A stretch of DNA of 64,000 nucleotides from Eulemur rufifrons (Eukaryota > Chordata > Mammalia > Primates > Lemuridae). Positions 1 to 9,708 of the stretch are shown here, piece after piece. The notes beneath the pieces were generated by a model. That model was not told the origin of the DNA, made no database searches, and saw only the letters and a program-made list of their open reading frames with translations. The DNA is taken from assembly GCF_041146395.1 (NCBI RefSeq), contig NC_090989.1, positions 216,908,843 through 216,972,842 of the forward strand. The letters are read 5' to 3'. Each line of letters starts with the position of its first letter. Position 1 is the first letter of the stretch. The position numbers and the translations under genes are program-made.

Positions 1-324
1 AGTAAACACGCTTTGAATACCTGTATGTTTGTGTGCTTGACTTTCTTCCAGGTGGAATCTGATGTCTGCACATAGAGCATCTCTGAGCGATTAGACTATC
101 ACATTACAGAAATCACTCACTGGTGTGTGAACACAGTAAATATGAAACCCCAATCCTCCCAAATATATTTGGGAGATGAAGAAAGTATAGATAATGTTTC
201 TTGGAAGGGAGAAGGTGAAAGGAAGAGCTGGAACTTGCAGAAGCAGGAAAAGCATAAACCAGCCTAGAGAAAATAGACTTCTTGGGTCAGAGGTACCTAT
301 TCCAATTGTTTCTGTAATGACGCT
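1..324. other. PCSK5 intron, no feature recognised
   Basis: Unique-looking intron sequence; no ORF with coding character and no repeat I can name. Confidence 0.5.
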
Positions 325-760
325 TCTGTTAGTCAGTTATTGCCATAGTAGTGCTGTGTAACAAACCACCCCAACCCAAACTCGGTGGCTTGAAACACAG
401 TGACTTGTATGTTTGGCTAAGCAGGTCTAGGCGGGGCTTGGCAGGCTTGATGCCAAGCTGCACACCGGGTCCAGGTCCTCACATCTGTTCCTGGCACAGT
501 GGCAGCCAAGGCACATTATTCTCATAGCCATGACAGAAGCACAAGAGGGCAAGTCAGTTGGGCACATTTTAATCCCCTGCCTCTGTCCTGCTAACATCTC
601 ATTGGCCAAAGCAAGTCACATAACCCAGCCAAAGTCAAGGGACAGGGAAGTCCATTTTGTCTCTGGGCATTGCTGCAAAGCTACAGGCAGAGGGCACGGA
701 CACGAGGAGGGGTGAAGAATTGCAGCAAGTGACTCAATCTACCAGAGTCCTCTTTAAATC
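325..760 (-). repeat. MaLR/ERVL LTR-like relic, subfamily unresolved
   Basis: The segment opening GCTGTGTAACAAACCACCCC, with a later CATTGGCCAAAGCAAGTCACAT and GAGGGGTGAAGAATTG, is a well-known high-copy mammalian LTR-type pattern seen in antisense. It is diverged and the edges are approximate. Confidence 0.45.
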
Positions 761-1115
761 TGCCAATGAGGGATCCTCTCCTATACAGCATTTTTATTTG
801 GTGTATTAATTAACTTTCATACATTTAACCATTCTTTTAGTCATTTATTTAATGTATTCATTCAGCAAACAAAAATGTATTGAGTGTGCCAGGAAGAAAT
901 AAGATGGGGTGAATAAAAGTCATATTTCTAATGTGGATTTAGAAAGAAAAATTGGAGAAAAAGCAGCTTAGGTAGTAGTATCTAGATGAAAGCTAAGATC
1001 AGGCTTCCACACACATTAATATCCTTGCATTTTTTTGACCAGGATGGAGGACATTTGAAGAACAAAGACTCGGCTACTTTGTCCAAACTAAATCTATCTC
1101 AAGACTAAATGTATG
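761..1115. other. Intron, A/T-rich, nothing clear
   Basis: A short L2-like motif (ATTCATTCAGCAAAC, near 856) is the only recognisable element. Confidence 0.4.
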
Positions 1116-1119
1116 AATT

Positions 1120-1262
1120 TGAGCCAGGCGCGGTGGTGCACACCTTTAATCCCAGTGACTCGAGAGGATCCTGGAGCTCAGGAGTTCAAGGTTGCAGTGA
1201 ACAATGATTGCGCAACTGCACTTCAGCCTGGGTGACAGAGTGAGACTCTGTCTCTTAAAAAA
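1120..1262 (+). repeat. 7SL-derived free monomer (FLAM/FRAM-like)
   Basis: GAGCCAGGCGCGGTGG start, a single left-monomer-like body and a CAGCCTGGGTGACAGAGTGAG end; there is no second arm. An old monomeric Alu relative. Confidence 0.7.
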
Positions 1263-1472
1263 CAACAACGAATTTGCCAAGACAGTGGACAGAAATGTGT
1301 TATATGCTCACCAGGAATTTGATTGGATTTGAGAAATTTGAAATTAAGAAAATTTTGTGCATTCTCAAACAGATTACATTTTCTAACTGAATGAAAATTT
1401 GATGGATTCGTTGTTCCCATGTGTGTATTAATAATGTCAATGGAAAAAAAGCCAAACTCTGTAAAATAATTG

Positions 1473-1805
<333 letters not shown>

Positions 1806-2366
1806 TTGTAAAATAATTTTAAAGAGATTTATTCTGAGCCAAATTTGAGGACCATGACCCAGAGCCACGCCCAGGAGGCCTTGAGCAAGTGGACTCGGTG
1901 TGGCTGGGTTACAGTTTGGTTTTATACATTTCAGGGAGACAGGGGTTACAGGTAAAGTCATAAATCAATATGTGGGTGGGAGGCATACATTGGTTTGGCC
2001 ATCTGGAAGTGGGGGGTTTACAGGTTATAGGTGGGTTAAAGATTCTTTGGCTTGTAATTGGCTAAAGACATGAAGCTTTGTCTAAAGTCTTGGAATGTTT
2101 TAACATAGTTGCTGTTTATCAGAGATAAGCCACAGGACATACATTTGTTGTGTAAATTGAGGGCCTGTAGGTTTGTCTTGCATACCCTTAGGCCTGTTAA
2201 TGGGTTACAAAGGATGTCCCCAAGAAGGGAGGAGGCATGATAAGATATGTCTGACCTCCTTCCTCCTGGCAGGCAATTTAGTTTTAGGATATTCCTTTTG
2301 GCCACAACGGGTCCATTTAGTCAGCAGGTGGCGGAGGGATGAGCCTTAAAATTTTATTTTAGTTCA
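1806..2366 (-). repeat. ERV-type LTR relic, minus strand
   Basis: On the minus strand the segment runs from TGAACTAAAATAAAATTTT to a 3' part with GGCTCAGAATAAATCTCTTT, where AATAAA would be the LTR polyadenylation signal (about 1828-1833). The pattern is that of a common mammalian ERV LTR; I cannot name the subfamily. It lies in the same sense as PCSK5. No internal viral genes are adjacent. Confidence 0.6.
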
Positions 2367-3009
2367 CGATAGTAAAGAATTTGGCTCCACTCAAAGAGTG
2401 CTGGCCTTTCTCCTGTGCCAGCCTCTAAACGCTTGGAATTCCCAAGTGATAGGAGTGTCTTTGTCATTCATGATGGGCCCCTCTCAGCACCACTGATAGC
2501 TGGTGATGTGAGGACTCAGGGTGAGGTGGGCCACTCCAGAAAGACCCACCCTATGACTGAGGGATGGGAGCTTTGTGATATCAGCCCGATCCCCAGGGAA
2601 TTTTCAGGGCTGGGCCTGGCCAAGGCCTCCAGAGAATAGTTCGTGGACACCAAAGACAGGAATCCTAGTACAGAGCCTGAAGAGATGCACATGAAGAAAC
2701 CTTTTCAGATTCTTCTCATAAGAGAGTCAGTAGATGTCGGATAAGATGTTTAAATGAAAAGAATGGATTCGAGCAAAAAGGGAAAAAAAAAATAAAGCTA
2801 TTGCATACTATCGCTAACTCAAAATTAAGTGAATATGAGAAACTGGGGTGACAGTCAGAAAACAAGATGAGAAGGTGACTTTCAAAGATCCGCTTTGTTA
2901 AAAGCAGCCTTCTGTCTCCACACAGATGTGCCCAGTTGTTTGTCCTCCTGTCGCCTCTCTGCATTTGCAAATTTTTGTTAATGTTTTATTTCATGATAAT
3001 TTTTATTTA
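2367..3009. other. Intron, no feature recognised
   Basis: Mixed-composition sequence; no coding character. It could include a worn-down continuation of the neighbouring LTR insertion. Confidence 0.4.
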
Positions 3010-3023
3010 AAAAGAACAATGTT

Positions 3024-3370
3024 GGCCGGGAGCAGTGGCTCACGCCTGTAATCCTAGCACTCTGGGAGGCTGAGGCGGGAGGATCGTTTGAGCTCAGGAG
3101 TTCGAGACCAGCCTGAGCAAGAGCGAGACTCTGTCTCTACTAAAAATAGAAAGAAATTATATGGACAGCTAAAATATATATATATAAAAAATTCGCCAGG
3201 CACGGTGGCGCATGCCTGTAGTCCCAGCTACTCGGGAGGCTGAGGCAGGAGGATCGCTTGAGCCCAGGAGTTTGAGGTTGCTGTGAGCTAGGCTGACGCC
3301 ACGGCACTCTAGCCCAGGCAACAGAGTGAGAATCCGCCTCAAAAAAAAAAAAAGAAAAAAAAAAAAAAAA
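3024..3370 (+). repeat. Alu, strepsirrhine type, with target duplication
   Basis: GGCCGGGAGCAGTGG start and a long A-rich tail. Direct repeats AAAAGAACAATG flank it at 3010-3021 and 3371-3382. Confidence 0.93.
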
Positions 3371-3382
3371 AAAAGAACAATG

Positions 3383-3797
3383 CCTGCTAGGCCCAGCTGA
3401 GTTAAAAGAATAACCACACCTGATGGTTACCATGACAAGGGTCTCGGCTCCTGGAGTCCCTCACGGTTCCTGGAGTCCACCCATACCACCAGCCCCTCCT
3501 ATTTCTCCACATCTGCCCTAAAACTGCAACGGAAAATTCCTTGCTCTCCCCGCCATAAATCTTTCTGTCAAAGAAACCCCCACCCCCAGCCCTAAAAACA
3601 TATATAAGCCCACTCAGACTTCTGGGTGGGGCGGCTTCTCTGGTCCCACTCCACGGGACTGTGAAGCTCGTCCGCGTCCCTCTCTGGGGACTCATTACCC
3701 CCCACCCAGGAGCGCTCCAATAAAATCTCTTTACTTAACCCTTTCAACTTTGCTCGTCTTTCTTTCTCTTGCACCGGCCAATCCAAAAAACCTTACA
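3383..3797 (+). repeat. ERV1-like LTR with TATA box and poly(A) signal
   Basis: This C-rich LTR-like unit has a TATATAAGCC box at about 3600-3610, an R/U5-like run GGGACTCATTACC, and AATAAAATCTCTTT at about 3718-3731. That layout (TATA to AATAAA about 120 bp) is typical of gammaretrovirus-like LTRs. It probably is a solo LTR; its 5' edge is obscured by the Alu inserted at 3024. No TG..CA ends with matching duplications could be fixed. Confidence 0.65.
3600..3724 (+). promoter_or_regulatory. LTR core promoter and polyadenylation signal
   Basis: A TATATAAG box is followed about 120 nt on by AATAAA. If active, transcription would start near 3630 and run rightwards, antisense to the PCSK5 exon at 3954-4149 unless the LTR signal ends it near 3740. 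Activity is inferred only from the motifs. Confidence 0.45.
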
Positions 3798-3953
3798 CTG
3801 TGGCCAACAGCAGTGTCAGACAGTCAACAGAGGACAGTGACATGGGTGCTCTAACCACAGAGGAGAGGAATTTGGTGAATAGGCTGGATCTGCCCCCAAA
3901 GTACCGCAGGAGAATGAACGCGAGCAGGAAGTAAAAGGAAGAAGGAAACTTAC

Positions 3954-4149
3954 TCAGGGCACTTGGAGTAGCACCTGCCTTCATGGAGGAAGAGAGCGTG
4001 GCCCGGCTGAATCTGGCACTTCTTGCAAAGATCCGCTTCAGAGCAAGAGGCACAGTCCTCTGGACAGCTCTCGCAGCTCCCACGCTGTGTGGAGGGCCAT
4101 GTGCCTTGGGGACAGGAGGAAACACAGGCCTGAGCCAACAGATATGCAC
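3954..4149 (-). CDS. PCSK5: PCSK5 Cys-rich repeat exon (last in window)
   Basis: The acceptor CCCTGGTTTCTAG and donor CTGA|GTAAGT give 196 bp, entering in phase 1 and leaving in phase 2. The 64 codons read AYLLAQACVSSCPQGTWPST through CESCPEDCASC, CKKCQIQPGHALFLHEGRC and YSKCP, then the split Glu codon. Cysteine spacing is again furin-like. The following exon lies beyond the window. A solo-LTR-like element ends only about 160 bp beyond the donor, in the opposite orientation. Confidence 0.95.
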
Positions 4150-4438
4150 CTAGAAACCAGGGAAGAGGACAGATGAGAATAGTCATCATGTGTTTGTCCA
4201 CGCAGAGACACTCACAATGGCTTTTCTAACCTTTCCAAATACCAAAGTATCTGGGACACTTATTTCAGGCTTACCAAAATATTTATTAGTGATAAATAAT
4301 CACTAATAAGATGCTAAGTCCTCCAAGATGAGCTGAATCTCTAGAAAGGAAATTGACAGCAAGCGACTTTTGCCCTGTTTTCTTCATTTTCCTACTGATA
4401 GTAGGCAAGGGTCATCATGGGGCTTTCCTTTGCCAGGA

Positions 4439-4465
4439 AAGGGTGTCAGTCTTACTGACACCCTT
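4439..4465. other. Perfect 12-bp inverted repeat (hairpin)
   Basis: AAGGGTGTCAGT at 4439-4450, loop CTT, then its exact complement ACTGACACCCTT at 4454-4465. Outer CCAGGA/TCCTCCTGG bases could extend the stem imperfectly. Confidence 0.9.
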
Positions 4466-4659
4466 GTCTGTGTCCTCCTGGTGTAAGGCAGCTACACACG
4501 CACAGCTGGATGGAGTCTACTCTCGGCTTCCCCAAAGCCGGACCTGTTAGGACACCAACATTGTCGCAACTCCTCCACCCAACTCCCCCTTTAACAGACG
4601 GTCCATCTATTTATGCTTAATTGAAAACGACAGAAATCATTATTAAGAAAACCAATTTT

Positions 4660-4733
4660 AAAATCACCCTTGGGATGGTATTAGATTTTGTATCAGCAGT
4701 GAGAAAAGAAAAAAAAAAAAATCACCCTTGGGA
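4660..4733 (+). mobile_element. Tiny poly(A)-tailed insertion with 16-bp direct repeats
   Basis: AAAATCACCCTTGGGA occurs at 4660-4675 and 4718-4733. The 42 bp between ends in an A run (GTGAGAAAAG then A's), the signature of a severely truncated target-primed insertion. The source is unknown. Confidence 0.6.
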
Positions 4734-4973
4734 GTGATTCAGGGCAACTTGAATCTATGCTCTCAGGATTCAAATAATTTTTTAAAAATAAAAAATAAAT
4801 AAATAAAATAAAATCATTCTCAACCCCTAAATTCCAAGAAAATTCTTTTACTTTTGGGGTATAAGTTTTTACCTTTTTATAATCATGGCTCATATATCAT
4901 TTTAAATTCTCCTTTTGCATCAGATTCCACTATTAACATTGTACATTTTAAACCGGACTTCATAATGATCACG

Positions 4974-5086
4974 TAAACATTCTTTTTTTTTTTTTTTTCA
5001 GATGAAACCGGCTCAGATAAACATTCTTTATGAAAAAGAAACTGGGGATAAATGGTTATAAAATTGGAAAAAAACCATTCTTTATG
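4974..5086 (-). mobile_element. Second micro-insertion with poly(T) and repeated target sequence
   Basis: TAAACATTCTTT lies at 4974-4985 and 5018-5029, flanking T-run plus CAGATGAAACCGGCTCAGA (a tailed insert on the minus strand). CATTCTTTATG recurs at 5022-5032 and 5076-5086 around a further A-rich 43-bp segment. Confidence 0.5.
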
Positions 5087-5399
5087 TTAATGCACCATGT
5101 AAATAAAATAGCCCCCTCATTCAGGGAAGTTATGTTATTTGTGAAGTTTTGTTTTTATAGTTGATGAAGCACTTGGTAATTTACTGAGCAGTTATGTTGC
5201 TGCCCTGGTTCCTCCTCCCTCCACCACTAAAATCAGTATCAGTTGTGACGAAGGAGATAACATGTGGCTCGATCTCCACTTACATTCTCTACCTGAAGTT
5301 CTCATTCTGGATAGGGCATTTTCAAAGAGTAAGAGGACCTTTAAAAATGTCAGGTACCCATAGACCCTAGCCTAGGTTAGGGTCTGCAGCCAAGTTAAC

Positions 5400-5523
5400 T
5401 GATAACTTACTACCACATGCTTTGGGGTTAAGAAACTTTTTTTTTTGTTCTTTAAAAGCCAGTTTTTATTATTGGTCAATGGTTGGGTCCCTGTATGTTT
5501 CCAGAGTAGCCACTGTGATGGGA
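5400..5523. repeat. Duplicated block, copy 1
   Basis: It shares TTGTTCTTT(A/G)AAA(G/A)CCAG, ATTATTGGTCA and AGTAGCCACTGTG with 6190-6325 in the same order and spacing; the copies are well diverged. Confidence 0.6.
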
Positions 5524-5646
5524 ACACGTGATGGAACTATTAATAGAGCAAAGACCTACAAACCTCCTTACACAAGCACACCAATATACCTGGGTTCAAA
5601 TGAATTGGCTTGGCCCTTGCCACCTCTTGTGACACTCCATACTAAC

Positions 5647-5730
5647 CTTCTGGACAGGAAGTGCACAGAGTTGCAGACCCGCTGCAGGTTTTACAAGAAG
5701 AATCACAAGGCTGGTATTTTCTCAAAACGT
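5647..5730 (-). CDS. PCSK5: PCSK5 Cys-rich repeat exon (84 bp)
   Basis: A strong acceptor (TTTCTTTCCCATACAG) and the donor GAAG|GTTAGT define 84 bp, phase 1 at both ends. The peptide is VLRKYQPCDSSCKTC followed by SGSATLCTSCPE, with C-x3-C-x2-C and CTSC spacing that restarts the repeat array after the basic linker. It joins back to the linker exon (KR-D-VL) or, if that is skipped, directly to FWN at 13103. Two diverged copies of a ~125-bp block lie on either side of it (about 5400-5523 and 6190-6325). Confidence 0.94.
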
Positions 5731-6189
5731 CTGTATGGGAAAGAAACAAGTCAGACTTCTTTGAACAGGCGCATGGTATTACAATGTTAAAAAGGATCTC
5801 ATGGGTAACCTGGGTCTCTCTTCCCACCCAAAAGAGAATCCCTTTAGTTACATTAGCTAACTGTCGGCACCCGCAGTTGCCACTGTGTAGAGTTCATTTT
5901 CTTTTTTCTCTTACTTTTTCGTTGACAACTGATTATCAAGACTTTCTTTGAAAACTTCCAGTGACAAGGAATGTAGTGTCTTATAAGATAACCTTAACTA
6001 CTATGGGGATATTTGAACTAACAAATGATTACTTCTTTCGTGTGTTAAAAATGTGTGAGAGTGAGTGTGTATTTGTGTTTATGCACTTGTGAATGTCAAA
6101 GGTAATCGCTTCTTTCCCCCAGATTCTTAGATGAGCACTGCAATGGGATTGTCAGAAAAGTGGCCCCAGTGAGTGACTGTCACTTTAAG

Positions 6190-6325
6190 GAGATAACTGA
6201 GAATTCATTATGCCTCCCACGGAGAAACAGTTTCTTTTTTCTTGTGTTTTGTTCTTTGAAAACCAGATTTCATTATTGGTCATTGTTTGAGTCTCTGTGT
6301 TCTTCAAAGTAGCCACTGTGGTATG
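6190..6325. repeat. Duplicated block, copy 2
   Basis: Partner of 5400-5523, same orientation, about 0.8 kb away; the PCSK5 exon 5647-5730 lies between the two. Confidence 0.6.
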
Positions 6326-6763
6326 CAAACTAAATTTATCTCATCTTAAATTTGTCCCAAATAAATCATCATTAAACGTCAAAATAATCAGCCCACTCAG
6401 GGGCTTTCTGGTTGGTCAGGTTTGAAGCAGGCTGTCCCAGGTTGATACACCATTAACCTGGGAAACATTAGAAGAGTCCCCTTCTCCCCTTCCCTCCAGG
6501 AGCGCCCAATGGGCAGGTTTCTCCAGGAAGCCACCTCAGCAACTCCATGGGACAATTTCAAAGACATATAGAACAGCCTCAATGACATGGCTCAATCAGT
6601 TCATGTTGAGATCTTGACTAAAACTCAGAAATTCCTCAGGAATCAGCATAACTCACACAGGGCAAAATTAGAAAGAGAAGTTCTAGCTCAGAGCGTGTGC
6701 TTTCAACGACCTTGACCCTCAGTCAGCTGTTGGCATTGACCATTTCCCTCTATCACCTCCTCC

Positions 6764-6826
6764 TTCCTTCCCTCCCATTCTTCCTTCCTTCCTTTCCTGC
6801 CTTTCCTTTTCTTTCCTCTCTTCCTG
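6764..6826 (+). repeat. (TTCC)n-rich pyrimidine tract
   Basis: Imperfect TTCC/CTTTCC units over about 60 bp. Confidence 0.8.
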
Positions 6827-7035
6827 AGAGTCAGCCTGGTGTAGATGGCTTTCTAGTCACACCTGCCTTCAGATCCCAGCTGTGCCGCTTAAGGGAGGGT
6901 AACCATGGATACAGTAATTAAACTCTCAAGAGTCCTACTTTCCCCGTCTTTAAAGGAGAGAAAACAATTCCTTCTTTATAGGATTGTTGTGAAGACTAAA
7001 TGAGATAATGTGTGTCAAAGACTTAAAACACAGTG
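6827..7035 (+). repeat. MIR
   Basis: GAGTCAGCCTGGTGTAGATGG, then a cytosine-rich middle, and GGATTGTTGTGAAGACTAAATGAGATAATG, the conserved MIR 3' half. Confidence 0.75.
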
Positions 7036-8160
7036 GCTCAGGAAAGGATCGGCCCTCTGCCTCCTTCTGTCCCTCTCCTGACTGTCCCGTCCCGCCCCCT
7101 TGCTGAAGCTTGTTTCCTTCCCTCCCTCTTCCCTCTGGTTCAGCTCTGGAGGGGCACCAGGAGGCACCGCCGGGTTTCTGTGATGGCTCTCACGGGGAAA
7201 AACTGCTGAGCCTCTCAGAGGACGTGAGATTCAAATAGAGATCATAGACAGATACAGATACAGATATACATCTATTACAGATAGAAATGATTACTTATGC
7301 TGCCATAGGTGGCTGTTTTTTTCCTAGTATGGAGAGAAAAATTTGCTCTGCTTTTCCAGTGTACTAATTAAGCTGATGATGACTGATGTGCTCTCCCTGG
7401 GGGACCTGTTAAGGGCTCAATTTAGCCTTGTGTAGAGCTACGTTAGCCAACAGGATTGTCACAAAAGTGATCCGCAATTCTACCCCTGAAGGCCTTTTTA
7501 ACCTGACAATATCACTTAACCGAAACGAGAAGGCAGCAGAAAGACCAGTGACAATTCTGTTGCTAATAACAGTCAAGATTCTTACTGATGGCTAAGAGCA
7601 GTTGTTCAAAGAATAATGCAATAATATTCATCAGTGAGCACCTTGAAAGCTTTAATGTTATATGTCCAGGCTACAGGCTGATTTTTTTTTGATGTTAACA
7701 TTTACGAACTAAAATGTATTTACAAAGATATGATTTTAATATTCTAATGTTTATATATGATTTAATATAGATATCTACACATACACATGTATTTATAATT
7801 ACATATATCTCACATTCTGGCAATTTGCTATTTTACTGCATAATTTGATATAACATTCTGTAATGTCCCCATGTCTCCACCAGAGGGGGCTCTGTACAAG
7901 CAGTTAATTTAACAATTAGGTCCAGGCTGGGGGAAAGTCATCTCCAGCTAGAGTTCTTTATCACAAAAGATGAGTGACTTAATTTCCACAAGTAAATTTT
8001 GACTGTGATCACAGTTTCTCTTTAATCTGACTCCAGAAATTCTAGATTAGATAGGACCTCAATTAAAAAAAGAAAGAAAGAAATCACTTTGATCAAGAAA
8101 ATACAGTGTCCTTACTTCAGAAATGACTTTAGCTAAACTATATAAAAATATATATAAGTG
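7036..8160. other. Intron without clear repeats
   Basis: Contains GATA/CAGATA-rich microsatellite-like sequence (7236-7285) and A/T-rich sequence at 7680-7870. I see no gene. Possible unique or constrained intron. Confidence 0.4.
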
Positions 8161-8164
8161 TATT

Positions 8165-8500
8165 CTATTTATTTTTTATTAAATAAGTAATACTCACATG
8201 GTTCAAAATGGAGAAAAGTCATACCCTGTGAAGTCTCCCTCTCAATCCCTTTTCCACCCTTCTTACTACAAACTATTTCTATCTGCGCTGTTTGTCACCT
8301 TGCCTTTCCAGCAAACAAGCAATATATTTTGGAGGTTGTTCTTTATTAGTACATAAAGAACCTTCTCATTCTTTTTGATGGCGCCCTAGTATTACATTGT
8401 TTGGGTGTATAGTAACTTCATTTCTCTCGTCTTCTACTGGTAACCGTTTGGTTTCTTCCAGTCTTTGCTATTTCAAATAGTGCCACAGTGACTGGGAAGG
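8165..8500 (-). repeat. Old L1 fragment, antisense
   Basis: The order AAGTCTCCCTCTCAATCCCTTTTCCACCC, a CATAAAGAACC(TT)CTCATTCTTTTTGATGG-like segment and TTTCTTCCAGTCTTTGCTATTTCAAATA matches the 3' region of old L1s read in reverse. The gene exon 8805-8882 lies just beyond. Confidence 0.55.
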
Positions 8501-8804
8501 CAAGAGGTGCTTCTTTAGCCTATGAAAGCTCTGCAGAGACAAAGGCTTTTTTGATAGCCTCTCTCCACGTAGCATGACAGGAAAGTCCTTCCACTTTACA
8601 GAAATCTCCACTGCTGAACTTCCCCACAGTTCCCCCTCTGAGCACCCACTGGGATGCTGTGCTCATGGCCCCCTCCTCTGTCTATGTCTCTCTCATCACT
8701 TCTGCACCCCGTTTGCTCCTGGCCTCCCAGCTGCTTGGGTTGGTGTCTACGTAGCAGAGATGGTCTCTGCCGCTGTCATTGTCACTTCCCTATTTCCCTG
8801 TTAC

Positions 8805-8882
8805 CTCTTTTGATTTGAACCTTCCACCTTCGTCGCTCCTGCAGCAGGCTCTTCACCAAAGATGGGTTTGCAGTGGGCACAG
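8805..8882 (-). CDS. PCSK5: PCSK5 basic, cysteine-free linker exon (78 bp, or 81 bp if it starts at 8885)
   Basis: This exon was found by recognising the linker between the exons at 13103 and 5730. The peptide reads AVPTANPSLVKSLLQ then ERRRWKVQIKR, with no cysteine and a net positive charge. The donor AGAG|GTAACA is sound and its split G plus AC of the next exon gives Asp. The upstream side is odd. The family peptide has a Glu before AVPTANP, which needs an acceptor just before 8885, but the bases there (8887-8886, minus strand) are TG, not AG. The nearest usable AG is 3 nt further in (8884-8883), giving 78 bp and loss of that Glu. The polypyrimidine tract is an interrupted T run followed by A-rich sequence. 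Phase 1 at both ends. L1-like or A/T-rich sequence abuts it. The exon is clear; constitutive use is uncertain. Confidence 0.8.
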
Positions 8883-8885
8883 CTT

Positions 8886-9590
8886 CATTTTTTATTAAAA
8901 AAAATAAAGTATTTTTTTAATGCAAAGGATATAAAAGAAGATAAACTTCACCTACAATCCCACCACCCAGAAATGCCTGCAGTGTATACTTTGCCACAAA
9001 GATTTTTCATCTTTATATTAAATGTGTGAATATAATTACATATATGTACGGATATGTGATCATTTACATCTTCTGAAGATATAATACTGACCCTACCCAC
9101 TGCATTTAACATTATAAATCTTATAGGCATTTACTCTTGTCGTTAAAATTCTTGATAAATTTTAATGGTTTCTGTATTTATTTGTCTGAATGATAATTCA
9201 CTTAATTTTTCTTTTGTTACATGTTTTAGCTTATTTGCTTCCTTTTTTTTGTAATATATAAAGCTACTCTGAACATCTTTGTGAGTATACATTCTTGGCT
9301 AAGTCAGGACTTGGCCTACGGGGTCATTCTTTGCTGCCTTCTTTCTGGGGCTATTTCCCCCAGACCTGTATTTCTCTCTAAGCCTCCAAAATTGCTTTCT
9401 TTGATGAGCTAGGTAATGCCACTTTGAAAGTGAAGCAGTGTCTCAAGTGTTAAAACTGGATCAGGTTAAAAGGTTAGGGAGTAGACTAAACTTTTAGTGT
9501 GATACATTTGTGCTGGAAGCTTTATATGTATTTGCTCACTTAATTCTCAAAATGATTTTGTGTGAGGTATTCTCATGTTTTCATTTTATA
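8886..9590. other. A/T-rich intron, possibly worn L1 (antisense)
   Basis: T-rich on the acceptor side of the 8805-8882 exon. The segment 9250-9300 (AAGCTACTCTGAACATCTTTGTGAG) resembles antisense old L1 3' sequence, but the case is weak. Confidence 0.35.
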
Positions 9591-9708
9591 GACGAGGAAA
9601 TTGAGGCTCAGAAAGGATGAGTAACTCACTCAAGGTCACACAGCTAGTAAATAACAGAGCCGGGATTTGAATTCAGGTATGCCTAACTCTAAAGCCCACA
9701 TCCACTAG
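9588..9708 (-). repeat. MIR (antisense)
   Basis: GAGGAAATTGAGGCTCAGA, AAGGTCACACAGCTAGTAA and GCCGGGATTTGAATTCAGG are the conserved core of MIR in reverse. Confidence 0.85.

Larger units (their letters stand above)
4150..5646 (-). other. PCSK5 intron (1.50 kb) with hairpin and micro-insertions
   Basis: No gene other than the intron itself. It contains a perfect hairpin (4439-4465), two tiny tailed insertions (4676-4717 and 4986-5017), an A/T-rich (AAAT)n patch near 4790-4815, and one copy of a duplicated block (about 5400-5523). Confidence 0.7.

Noticed and set aside
3793..4149. 118-codon minus-strand ORF
   Set aside because: Wrong frame over the PCSK5 exon 3954-4149; the correct frame has the CxxC pattern and fits the splice phases.
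5422..5790. 122-codon plus-strand ORF over the 84-bp exon
   Set aside because: It is the antisense shadow of PCSK5 exon 5647-5730 plus intron.
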